A DNA stretch of 64,000 nt, taken from positions 46,173,168 through 46,237,167 of the forward strand of contig OZ024824.1 in NCBI GenBank assembly GCA_964016985.1, given 5' to 3'. How positions within the stretch are numbered: position 1 is the stretch's first letter; each line of letters opens with the position of its first letter. A program made the position numbers and the translations under genes. This document shows positions 33,560 to 43,215 of the stretch, piece after piece. This DNA comes from Anodontia alba (lineage: Eukaryota > Mollusca > Bivalvia > Lucinida > Lucinidae). The notes beneath the pieces were generated by a model that saw nothing but the letters and a program-made list of their open reading frames with translations, was not told the origin of the DNA and made no database searches.

Positions 33560-33800
33560 ATTTACTCCTACGCGTATTTTCACATGCACTGTTCCACTTG
33601 TTACAATAAGTTGGGCAGCACATTTCCCGCCTCTGCAGACCACACAAAAACTAATTAAAGATGCTCAAGATTTCAGCAGACGATTCACGTGTAGTGTCAA
33701 ACTTTATTTTCTCTGAGCAAAAAAAAAAAAATAAATAAATAAATAAATAAAAAAAGACGTTGGCAAGCGTCGCGATTGGCAGGTTAAGGGTTAATCAACA
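33560..33800. repeat. MITE remnant of the TTAACCCTT group
   Basis: CAGCAGACGATTCACGTG, TTTATTTTCTCTGAGC, then poly(A)/AAAT and GGTTAAGGGTTAATC. Partial arms of the family seen intact at 48.4 kb. Sequence up to about 34009 holds only this and a C tract at 33966-33995. Confidence 0.45.
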
Positions 33801-34009
33801 TGTGTGACCTCCTATTGTATTCGTACAGGAAAGTACAGATGAATATGCATTCCTTTACTTTAAAGATCAGAGAGGAAGACTACATTCGAAGAAGTTGCCT
33901 ATCCTGAAGGTGCATCCGTTACTCAGCTGATAGGTTTTTGGTAAAGACGACCACATATACACCGAGATGCACCCCCCCGCCCCCCCCCCCCCCCCACCAA
34001 AACCCCGTC

Positions 34010-34118
34010 CATCGGGGCTTACAGAAATAGATTGGGCTGCATGGTGCTTCCACGCAGAGCTGAAACCGTCCGCACATGAGTACTGGTAAATTGCTTAGAA
34101 GGTCTAAGCCTGCTCAGG
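34010..34118 (-). mobile_element. SINE fragment, inverted relative to 36676-36776
   Basis: GGGCTGCATGGTGCTTCC, GAGCTGAAACCG, GAGTACTGGT and CTTAGAAGGTCTAAGCCT match the inverse of 36676-36776. It is the middle part of a SINE sharing the 'aggttttacg' tail. Confidence 0.65.
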
Positions 34119-34374
34119 CAAAGTGGTGCGAGTCAGACCGTCTCTGCACATAAACCCTATTGGTTTTTTGGGCGGTAGGGCTTGTGATGTCATTTCATCT
34201 CAGTGTCGGGTAAAAGTCCCACAAAACTGGAAGCAACATCTCCGAAATGACCTTAATAGTGTTGACGGGGACGTAAATACACAACACACATTGTTTGTTG
34301 TTGTTGTTGTTTTTTTTTCAAGCAGCAAACAGTTATACACAACAAACTGAGACAACAGTAATAAATTTGTGAGT

Positions 34375-35065
34375 GTTCGTGAGAAGTACCCACATTCTAT
34401 ATTTTAGACCAAAAATAAGGAAAAGGATGTATTCCTATGTAAATTCACACGAACTTATTTGATTACATGCTCTCATAGGAACGCTCCACTGAGGCGATTC
34501 ATTCGAATACCTTCAGTCATAATGTATGGAATAGTGGGGATTAGAAGATGAACAGTATTGTTCATATTTTTGTTCAAAGACATACATGTAGATTGTGGTA
34601 AACCCCACTTTATGTAGAAAAGTTTGGTTTACCAGGGTTTTATCATTTCCTTATTTCTGCTCAAAATATAGACTGTGAGTGCTCGTAAGTTAAATCTCAG
34701 ACACTGTCACAAAGTTTCGCCAGATAAATGCCCTTTTTCAGAGGCTTAAAGGACAGCAGTATCTCAAATGGGGATAGGCTGGTAACCCTAACGAGCATCC
34801 ACAATAATATGTTTGGACTAGAAAAGGAAACATCACAAATTTTCGCCAGAAAAATGTCATTGTAGAGATAAAATTTTAAAGCTAACTATTCTTTCTTGAT
34901 GAAGACAAAAGCTCTCGTAATAAACACTCTTGTAAATCTCACTTTATATAGGGAAAACTTGGGTTTATATGGGTATGCAATACTTTCCGTTTTGTTCTAA
35001 AAAATAGATTGTGGATACTCGTTAGAATCACCTCAGTGAGACGGTAGAAACGCGCACCTATATGT
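34375..35065. repeat. Three rearranged pieces of the 'GGGTACTCGTTAGAAC' MITE
   Basis: Right half at 34380-34430 (GAGAAGTACCCACATTC), left half at 34590-34685 (AAACCCCACTTTATGTAG, ATAGACTGTGAGTGCTCG), and a fuller copy at 34925-35060 (AGATTGTGGATACTCGTTAG, CACCTCAGTGAGACGG). Tandem clustering of one family. Confidence 0.6.
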
Positions 35066-35484
35066 CTAGAATAGAAAAATAAAGTTAAAACAAATCATTT
35101 GAACAATGCTTATTATAGAGATATTAAACACACATGTGTCATATGATTAACATCGGTGCTCAGAACACAATACTTCATTTTGGAATGTACAGATAGATGA
35201 AGGTGTACGTTAGAGATTCACGAATGAGTTGTCAAACTTTCGTTTCGAATATATTTGAGTAGTTTCAGGTTTTTATAACACATCATGTATTGGTTGGCTA
35301 TGCAGTTCACACGGACTATTCTCAGCTAATGATCTCGTGCAGTGATAACGTCTCCCAAATGGCAATTAAGAAGCTGTTACTTAATCAATTACTGACCACA
35401 TCCAATCTGCAAATTTGTTTAACAGTAATAATTTGAGACTAGGAAACTGAACTAGGTCCATCATACAGTGAAATCCAAGAAGTC

Positions 35485-35490
35485 TGTGTG

Positions 35491-35522
<32 letters not shown>

Positions 35523-35562
35523 TGCGTGCGCGCGCGCGTGCATGTGTGTGTGTGTGTGTGTG
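35485..35562. repeat. Compound GT / GTGC microsatellite
   Basis: (TG)n then (TGCG)n then (CG)n then (TG)n, 78 bases. Alternating purine-pyrimidine throughout, so a Z-DNA-prone tract. Sequence from 35066 to 35484 shows nothing else. Confidence 0.9.
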
Positions 35563-35822
35563 ACGCTACAAAATTGAAATATAAATGAACAGACTGTACC
35601 ATGCTTCAACTGACATTTTTTGTTCAGTCCACATGCTCCACGTTCATAAGCATTAAGCACAAACATATTTTTTATTGAGAATGAAATGTATTTTTTTTTC
35701 TTCTTCTTCTTCTTTTTCTATCCCCGCTTTTGAAGTCAAAGCACTACTGGTGGGTCGATTGAACTTGCGTTTAGGCCCGAAACGGGATCCTAAACCTGAA
35801 CCTGTTTCGTTAAGCTGTCTCG

Positions 35823-35825
<3 letters not shown>

Positions 35826-35856
<31 letters not shown>

Positions 35857-35870
35857 GTGAGAGAGAGAGA
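35826..35870. repeat. GA microsatellite
   Basis: (GA)n with a GTGAGTGA interruption. A shorter (GA)n is at 36091-36107. Confidence 0.9.
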
Positions 35871-35939
35871 TCACGTTAAAAATTCCTTACAAATGCCCTT
35901 TTAATCTGGAGTGTACAAGGGAATACATTTTTTCTATCA

Positions 35940-36000
35940 ACCGTAAATTGTGAGTAGTCAATGAGGCGGTTCTAATGAGCACCCACATACTATGCTTGGA
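35940..36000. repeat. 'GGGTACTCGTTAGAAC' MITE right core
   Basis: AATGAGGCGGTTCTAATGAG and CACCCACATACTATG. The left half is lost. Confidence 0.55.
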
Positions 36001-36149
36001 GCATCAATAAGAAAAAATGGTTACAAAATGTCAACGGGAACAAATGTCTCAAAGGAAAGTGTTATGTTACACGAGTGTGTTATCCAAATGAGAGAGAGAG
36101 AGAGAGGTTGCGTTATATCGCTTAGTCATGTGTATGGAATATCCTTTTA

Positions 36150-36560
36150 CAGGTCACACAAGCCCGGTGTATTTTGGGTCGATTGTTTGTCAGTCGACCC
36201 AAAGTTACTAAGCTCAGAAGCTCTTCAGTGCTGATGTCCACGCGACTATCAGTGAATTGGGGGAAATCCAGGAAAAGGTTATTTATAGAAAATAGTCGCG
36301 TTATTCTTGACGTTGTGACGTCAGAGTGCTGTGTAAAAGAAATCTTTTTGTGAAACAATGACTGGGCGCATGTGCTGGGACATTGGCAAACATTTTAGCC
36401 CAGATCAGACGCCGAGTCTGATCAGGGTCTACATTGTTTGCTTAAAATACTGGAAGTTTTAGCGTTAAACGAAACAGTCTACGTCTCAGTTCAAGACTAT
36501 GTTCCCAGTCTGCACTAAAATACAATCGATTCTTCGGTGCTGTCAGTACTTTGATTTCTA
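36150..36560 (+). repeat. Dispersed repeat with GATCAGACGCCG palindrome, copy 1
   Basis: Shared phrases with 39318-39690: GTCGATTGTTTGTCAGTCGAC, TTATTTATAGAAAATAG.CGCG, GGCAAACATTTTAGCCCAGA, TCAGACGCC / GAGTCTGATCAGGGTCTACA, and TTCGGTGCTGTCAGTACTTTG. The embedded palindrome is the same core as the MITE at 46140-46358. A TGACGTCA-like site (TTGTGACGTCAGAG) at 36312 lies inside. Confidence 0.75.
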
Positions 36561-36654
36561 TGAATGTCAAAATTATGTACAATCTTCACCAAAGGCATAA
36601 ATATGGTACAAAGAACTCTTGACACTCGCATTATCAGGGATAGTCCTTTAATTT

Positions 36655-36776
36655 TTTTGTTTTCAGGTTTTACGTCCCCGTCAGGCTTAGACCTTCTAAG
36701 CGGTTCACCAGTACTCAAATTCGGTCGGTTTCAGCTCTGTGCGGAAGCACCATGCAGCCCTATCTATTTCTCCAAG
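36655..36776 (+). mobile_element. SINE fragment
   Basis: Begins CAGGTTTTACGTCCCCGTC (the tail motif of the 8.8-kb SINE), then AGGCTTAGACCTTCTAAGCGG and GAAGCACCATGCAGCCC, inverse of 34010-34118. A (GTAT)n microsatellite follows at 36799-36821 and a CRE-like AATGACGTCATT at 36913. Confidence 0.65.
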
Positions 36777-37179
36777 CCCAGATGGGCGGGGGAGATGTAT
36801 ATATGTATGCATGTATGTATGTATCAATTCATGCTCGCGTTCATCGGAAGGACGAATTGACGGAATGAGGGATCGATTTGAGTGTGCGTGTGGGAGAGTG
36901 AACATGCATTTGCAATGACGTCATTGTTTGCGAACGGATGGAGGGGAGGGAAGAACGGACATATATTTTTTAATTTATAACTTCTAACTTCTAATACCCC
37001 GTTTATATGCATACGTTTGCCCCTAGGGGTAAATTTACCCTAGGGGTAAACTCGTCATGTAAACGCATTTGCCCCTAGGGGTAAAATTTACCCACATGGG
37101 TAAAATACCCCTACTCAAAGGTAGAGGCAAATATAGGGGTATTTAACCCCTAGGGGTATATTTCGTCATGTAAACTTAA

Positions 37180-38032
37180 TATTTAATTTACACATAGCGG
37201 TAAATTTTATAAATATATTTGGAATGTCTTAAAAAACATGTATACAATTTTTATTTTGAATACATTTTATTTGTTTATTTACTTGATTTCTGCAGATATA
37301 CTTTTACCTTCTCTATCACAAATAAACTTTGCAAGTTGTGGTCAGAAGTGATTTATTTGACATGAATACTATTATGTTAGCAGTTAGGATACTGATTCAA
37401 GGCAAATATAATTAATATTATTTCATGAAAATGGTCTCATCCCTTATTTTCTAAGAAAAGCAGGGACAATTTTTTTTTCTGCCAATTTGTCGTCTGTTAA
37501 TTTTGCCCACAGAGCGGCGAAGGTTAAGGACAGAGCAAACATACGAAATGTCAGATATAAATAGAGGTGCCAGTTCAGACTATATATCTATTCAACAAAC
37601 TCTGCACAGTCTGGTACTCACACACGTTGTATTTCAATAGTTCAATATGTGATAAACACTTGAGTACAAACGCACAAAATACTAGTACCGCAAGTGGACT
37701 GTAATGATCATGGACAATTATTACCGATGAATTATTTCATCTTTATATGTAGAATCTAATCTGTAAATAGGAAATGCCTTGACCAGACTGTGCAGATCTA
37801 AAGGCTGGCAATGACCAAGTCTGCCAGGCATACTTTAAGATCACCAGAATTGAGTTTCCCGGTAGACTTGGTTTCAGATCGTATGCCAACATTCAACATT
37901 ATCATAGTCAGTCTGACCTAAATTTAAAAAAAAAAAGCAATGTCAAATAGTTTATCTAGCTTATTAGCAGCTAGTTCTGTTAATCAGTGCTTGTTTCATG
38001 TCTGTAGCACACAGCTGATGAGTGGAAACTGT
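37180..38032. other. No gene seen
   Basis: AT-rich. Holds a right-end MITE fragment (TTTGTCGTCTGTTAATTTTG..GGCGAAGGTTAAGG) at 37475-37535 and a partial GATCAG-type core near 37780-37900. Confidence 0.45.
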
Positions 38033-38229
38033 AAATAGAAACTGACTTTATTACATATATGACCAGTGTAAACGCAGATGGGCCTGCACATCTGCATGGG
38101 CAGTATAATAGGGGTCTATACAGTTTGCAAACAGAATCTTTGTAGTATAGTGACAAGTGTAGACCCATGAATGCACAAGCTGATCTGAGTGTAACCTGTT
38201 AATATATGTCATAAGGTCAGTTTCTATTT
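38033..38229. repeat. MITE with AAATAGAAACTGAC ends
   Basis: About 28-base terminal inverted repeats: AAATAGAAACTGACTTTATT at 38033 and its inverse AATATATGTCATAAGGTCAG at the right end (38201-38229, last bases TTTCTATTT). The central palindrome CATCTGCATGGG/CAGATGGGCC is imperfect. 197 bases, no coding. Confidence 0.75.
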
Positions 38230-38499
38230 GGAGAGCCTCAATTGATTTTGGGACCAGCCTGGATTCTGATGAACATATCTGTGTACAGTATGGTGAGTAG
38301 AATGTTATAAACCCTGCAGAAACTTTGATGGGGCTATACTGCCTTGCTGTTGGGGAATGTTAGCACAACATTTTGGGATACAACAGTAAAATAGGAAACA
38401 ATGGAACATATATTACTGACCACTAAATAATACTTTTTTCTTCCAAATCTTCCACAGCAAATTGCCTCGTAAACTTTCTCAAACAATTCATTTTTGATA

Positions 38500-38750
38500 A
38501 TGACAATTAACGCTGAGTACTCTCGGTAAAATTTTCAGCAGACGACATGAAATAGTTTTCTTATTCTTTTTCTCACGATACAGGCTTTGATATCCCATAC
38601 AAATTGTCTCTAATGATAACAATTTCCATGAAATGCCAAATCCAATTCTCTGGGAAAAATAAATATTATCAATTTGTTATCTGTTTTTTTTTTTTGTTTT
38701 TTTTTTTTTGTTTTTGTTTTTTTCTCAGAGAGTGGTGAAGGTAAAAGAAA
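38500..38750. repeat. Palindromic MITE remnant of the GACATTTCATGC superfamily
   Basis: ATTTTCAGCAGACGACATG, GGCTTTGATATCCCATACAAATTGTC / GATAACAATTTCCATGAAATG, 'aatttgttatctgtt', then 'agagagtggtgaaggt'. T-rich insertion at 38684-38724. Confidence 0.6.
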
Positions 38751-38930
38751 CAATGTAATTATAGATAGGCTTTTAAATAAAAGAGAAAACTATCATTTGC
38801 CCCTTCTTCCTATAACACATATAAACGAACCCGTTTATCCACGAGGGTATCTAACAAGGAGGGGCAAATATTTACCCCTAGGGGTAAATATACCCCAAGA
38901 GGTAACATTAATGCATGTAAAAGGGGCTTA

Positions 38931-39167
38931 AGTTCTTATTTCTAACTTTTAACTTCTTACTTCTAACTTCTAACTTTTAACCTCTGACTTCTAACTTCTT
39001 ACTTCTAACTTTTTACTTCTAACTTCCACTATGTATGTATGTATGTATGTATGTATGTATTAGTAGTCGTCAGTACATACATACATGCATACATACACAC
39101 ATACAACGTAGAAGTTAGAAGTAAGAGGTTAAAAGTAAGAAGTCAGAAGTTAGAAGTTAGAAATAAT
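38931..39167. repeat. Large inverted repeat of TTCTAAC heptamers
   Basis: 38935-39028 is about a dozen copies of TTCTAAC/TTCTTAC/TTTTAAC. 39108-39165 is the same array in inverse (GTTAGAA, GTAAGAG, GTTAAAA). Between them lie inverted TATG and CATA microsatellites (39031-39060 and 39075-39102) flanking TTAGTAGTCGTCAG. The whole can fold as one long hairpin. A short piece of the array also flanks the left side of the preceding element (36975-36992). Confidence 0.85.
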
Positions 39168-39317
39168 AATTGTCCCTACCAGGCTTTCGTACTTTTCAAA
39201 TTGAGGCGTGTTCCTTTTTGTCGTTAGTGTTGTTACATGTACGGAGTATTACTGTACGTTGCGTTCGATTGATCTGAGATTTCAAAAGGATCTGTTGGGT
39301 ACCTTTTTTTTTTTTTT

Positions 39318-39690
39318 TGTCGATTGTTTGTCAGTCGACACAAAGTTATTAAGCACAGCAGCATTTCGTTTCTTGATGTCCACGTGACCATCACTTATGA
39401 TTTGTATGAAAGCCAGGTAACAGTTATTTACAGAAAATAGCCGCGTTGTTCTTATCGCTGTGAGGTCAGCTTGTTGCGTAAGAGGGTTATCTAAAATCTT
39501 CTGCTGGGTTTGGCAAACAGTGTTGAGCCAGATTAGACGCCGCAGTACACGGCGTCTGATCGGGGTCTACACTGTTGGCTTTCAGTAGATGAATTAAAGG
39601 GGTAAACGAAACAAGTCTTAAGTCCCCGTCCAGGACCATTTTCCCATCCTACACTCAATCGACCCACCAGTGCTTTCAGTGCTTTGATTG
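39318..39690 (+). repeat. Dispersed repeat with GATTAGACGCCG palindrome, copy 2
   Basis: Direct-orientation relative of 36150-36560, about 3.15 kb apart, with TTGGCAAACAGTGTTGAGCC and the inner palindrome TTAGACGCCG.AGTACA.CGGCGTCTGATC intact. Poly(T) precedes it (39305-39318). Confidence 0.75.
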
Positions 39691-40212
39691 TCACCACTGC
39701 GAACTGTGCTCGGCATGTACCAGGGTTGTAGTCTCCCATCCAAGGTTGCTGGTTTTCTCTGCCACGTACAGTCACATTACGCCAGTAGTCTAGTCTATGA
39801 GTCTAAAATAAGTTTGGTGTCGAAGTAAACTAAGTAAGCTATAGCTGAACATAGCGAATGTTAACGTTATAATCTCCGACTGTCAACATTTTTATTTGCA
39901 TTTGTAAATGAACCAGCTCATGAGAAAAGAGATCGCAGAGTCGACCAAGGAAGGCTCAGGTGAGCCTGATCATAAGTGCAGCCTCGCCAGGGCCTAGCAT
40001 TTCGATAAAAGTACACGCAGCATTTTTAGATTATTCATTATATATTTTCCTTATTTCTGTTCCAATCATAAATGGCAGGTCCTCGTTAGAACCGCCTCAA
40101 TGAGGCTTTATAACGTATATCCAGAATTTATGTTCAGAGCACAAATCAGGAGACTAATGTGCATCTAAGGTCTCAAATGTTGTATAAAGTTTTAATTAGT
40201 GTTGGAATTAAG
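39691..40212. other. Decayed repeats only
   Basis: Includes a diverged core of the 'TACTCGTTAGAACC' MITE at 40060-40140 (GTCCTCGTTAGAACCGCCTC). No gene. Confidence 0.5.
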
Positions 40213-40213
40213 C

Positions 40214-40244
<31 letters not shown>

Positions 40245-40310
40245 AAAAATAAAATAAAATAAAAATAAATAAATTAATTAATTAATAAAAATAAAAAAAA
40301 TGAATAGAAT
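40213..40310. repeat. AAAT/AAATAAAT low-complexity tract
   Basis: About 100 bases of A and T only, built from AAAT and AATT units. Confidence 0.85.
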
Positions 40311-41034
40311 TGACATCCAATTTAAATGCACGATAGGGCCTTCATGTAATTATTTTCAATAAATCCAAATATTTTAAGTAAATCAGTATTATATTGTGCT
40401 AATGGTCGTTGTTGATGTTCTTGTTCTTTTTCGGAGAGAGCGAAATATATTGTAGAGACACGGTCACATATGAGGCGACAAGTTCTGCAACGGAAGATCA
40501 GGTGTTTTTTCTCCAGGTTCTACGCTTTTCGCCCACATCTAATTAACGATCGGCTCGAATTGAGTGAAATAATCTTGAAAACGCTGCGAATCCAAAATAT
40601 AAAATAAATGTAGAGACACACTGCATATTTTTATTGCGAAGGTTTAACATCACCGAAAAAATCTTTCCAAACTTGTTTTGCTGCGCAATGCGGCCGTCAG
40701 AACTAGAAACAAAAATCGATAATACCGCTAACAGAGTTTTGTTGTGTGGTGTTATATATTACAGGTAAATTTTGTGGGGTGATATATTTTCTCAGCGGGA
40801 ATTTAATATCGGTCTTGCGCTAGCCGACGCAAGGGAGACTACTGTGAAACTACATATATATATAACCCTTATAAAACCGAGATGCTGGAAAACAACCTAG
40901 GGAGGGTAAAATGGATGCCCTGAGTCTACTGTAGTGCTTAAAAAAATGCGGGGTGGTATAAACACCCCACAATTTTTTCACACCCCACAAGAAAGGTTTC
41001 ATATATAGAAACGCCCCATATCTGGCAACTTTCT

Positions 41035-41036
<2 letters not shown>
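40311..41036. other. CpG-bearing unique stretch, no gene recognised
   Basis: Less repetitive, with CpG (TTGCTGCGCAATGCGGCCGTCAG) and an imperfect CACCCCACA / TGTGGGGTG inverted pair at 40769-40790 and 40950-40990. I could not find an exon with agreeing splice signals. Confidence 0.4.
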
Positions 41037-41125
<89 letters not shown>

Positions 41126-41133
41126 TTTTTTTT
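41037..41133. repeat. AT microsatellite plus poly(T)
   Basis: (TA)n for about 70 bases followed by 27 T. Likely a replication-slippage site and an assembly risk. Confidence 0.95.
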
Positions 41134-42044
41134 ACTATCTAGAGAAAAAGGCTGCTCTAAAAAGGCTTGATATTCTAGATGATTCACACAAAATGATGTC
41201 TTATTTTCTTGACAAATTAAAAAAAAAATAATAATATTTTAGATTGTTGTGACTGATTCTTTAAGGGTCATCTGATACAAAAAAAAAACAACAAAAAAAA
41301 AAAAACGATAATTTTGTTGCAGAAGTCTTTTCCCCGATAAGACAATTAGACTATATTTGTACTACTTGAGCCATAAAGACTCCGAAAATGCAAAACTGAA
41401 ACTCTGCTATCAAAAGAAATTGTGAGAATTAATGCTAAGGTCATTGGATTACCAGTGGTTATCAGCCCAGATCTGTGAATGACTCTTAGTTATCTTTCAT
41501 AGCATTTATAGCAGGGTACCAGCTAATACTGACATTTAGATGAATAGTTTTACTCATCTCTGGTTGAAACATACATTCTAGGCTCTCATTAGAACTGTCT
41601 AACCTAAGTAATACTAATGGGATCTGAAAAAAAAAACTTTTTATAGAAAAATAAACAAACATATGGGTATTTATATCTAATAATAGACTGATCTGGAGCC
41701 ACGTATATAGTTTCAGGGTTTGTATCGTCTAGTCAAATAACAGCTATCTCCAACACTTGGACTTTCAACATCTTTTGAGTAAATATTTAAAGCCCTTAAG
41801 GAGAAAAATAACTTGAGGTTTGATATGTTTATATGAAGTGGGCTTATTATTCATGTATTATCACAAAACTGTCAATTTTTCATTCACTATCACTGATACT
41901 TGTTCACCTAACTTTAATACATGCCTAACTCTGCTACATACCTAACTTGAAGTACAGTGACAGTGTCAGTCTCATTTTGGGATCATTTCTATCTCTCTAA
42001 AGCATAGCTCCAGATAATTAAAGCACTTGATTATTGTTTATATT
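41134..42044. other. No gene seen
   Basis: A-rich tracts at 41219-41228 and 41279-41304. A decayed 'CTCATTAGAACTG' MITE core lies at 41570-41640. Nothing else. Confidence 0.5.
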
Positions 42045-42200
42045 TGTCTTAATTTTCCACAAAAACATATGTTGTGGGTACTCATTAGCAGTGCCTCAGT
42101 GTACTAATTTGAAGCACCTCACAGAGGAACTTCTAATGAGTATCCACAACATATATTTTCTTGGAGAAATAAGAAAAATATTCTGATAAACCCTCTTATC
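42045..42200. repeat. 'GGGTACTCATTAGNA' MITE core with expanded centre
   Basis: AACATATGTTGTGGGTACTC (42064) and GAGTATCCACAACATATATT (42140) pair over about 28 bases around a longer loop with two CACCTCA/TGCCTCAG words. Confidence 0.75.
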
Positions 42201-42519
42201 TGAACCTAAGCTTAAGTCTTCTACTGCTGGTTCAACCCGATTCTGATACATTCAAGTGGTATTATCAATAAAAAGGAGATAGTAAACTAGCTAGTTTGAA
42301 CATGAGTTGAAAGTTTTTGTTTTTACAAATGATAATAATCACTCATAATCTCTAGGGGGTGTTATGATGAGCTTGTGGCCACAATGTGATGGTTACTAAT
42401 CTATTGGAAGTAACATTGTAACCTAGCAACCAGGTGGCTTCACTGAAATTAACGTTCCAAATGTGTGAAAATAAATACTTGTAACAACGCCATAAGAATT
42501 TTGCTCTCAAGGCGTTGCA

Positions 42520-42690
42520 CTCAGGGTAAAATTCTCAAAAGACGACATTTTGAAATATTTATCTTATTTTTTCAGAAAATAGGCTTTGACAATCTTAAAG
42601 CCTAAATTCTGGGAAAAATAAGAAAAATATAATCAATTTGTCCTCTGCTCAATTTGCCTAGACAGTGGTAAAGGTTAATAATATTACAGA
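42520..42690. repeat. GACATTTCATGC-superfamily MITE, centre deleted
   Basis: GGTAAAATTCTCAAAAGACGAC at left and TGTCCTCTGCTCAATTTGCC..GTGGTAAAGGTTAAT at right are the family's ends. The central stem is mostly gone. Confidence 0.55.
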
Positions 42691-42873
42691 TAAAAGTGCA
42701 GTTATTAGATAAGAGAAAACAAAATCCATTTAATATTATTGTACCTTTCTACATTCATGTATCTGGTCCTGTTTTGTTTGTTTTGTTTTATTCGGACTTT
42801 ATGTCGCTTTCAACAATCTTACTGCAATGGTGACGGTCCTGCTTTGACATTTCTCAGTTTAGTTGTGACTTAA

Positions 42874-43215
42874 CTCTTAAAGCGCCAATCACAACTGCAG
42901 CAGAAAACATTTTGAAATTAATTTTTTATTTTTTATAGAAAATAAATCTTGACATTACATGTGAACTGTCTGCTAAGCAGACAGTTCACATGAAATGTCA
43001 GAGTTTATTTTTGCAGATAATTCACATGAAATGTCAATTTATTTTCTGTATAAAATGAAAATTTGCAGACAATTCACATGAAATGTCAAGACATTTTCTA
43101 TGAAAAATAAAAAAATGCAGACAATTCACATGAAAGTCAAGATGTATTTTCTATGAAAAATAAAAAAAATATTTGAAAGGGTCATCTGCTGCAGTTGTGA
43201 CTGGCACTCTAAGGA
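42874..43215. repeat. TTAA-bounded MITE with expanded right arm
   Basis: TTAA at 42870-42873 and 43216-43219. Ends CTCTTAAAGCGCCAATCACA and its inverse. The central stem GTGAACTGTCTGC/GCAGACAGTTCAC is perfect. The right arm phrase GCAGA.A.TTCACATGAAA is then repeated four times (about 42972, 43014, 43068 and 43120, period about 50), making 342 bases instead of about 200. The short flank GACATTTCTCAGTTTA occurs on both sides (42845 and 43221). Confidence 0.85.

Larger units (their letters stand above)
36993..38930. mobile_element. Candidate element bounded by CCCCTAGGGG palindromes
   Basis: Left end ACCCCGTTTATATGCATACG...GCCCCTAGGGGTAAATTTACC and, inverted at the right, GCCCCTTTTACATGCATTAATG...TACCCCTAGGGGTAAATATT. 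Both ends sit beside TTCTAAC heptamer repeats and a TAA. CCCCTAGGGG occurs at 37020, 37038 (nine of ten bases), 37072, 37147 and 38875. CGTCATGTAAAC occurs at 37052 and 37163, so the left 185 bases may also be a small complete MITE alone, with a second copy at the right. No transposase inside. Confidence 0.45.

Noticed and set aside
35485..35562. CRISPR-like or structured regulatory array
   Set aside because: Plain GT/GTGC microsatellite.
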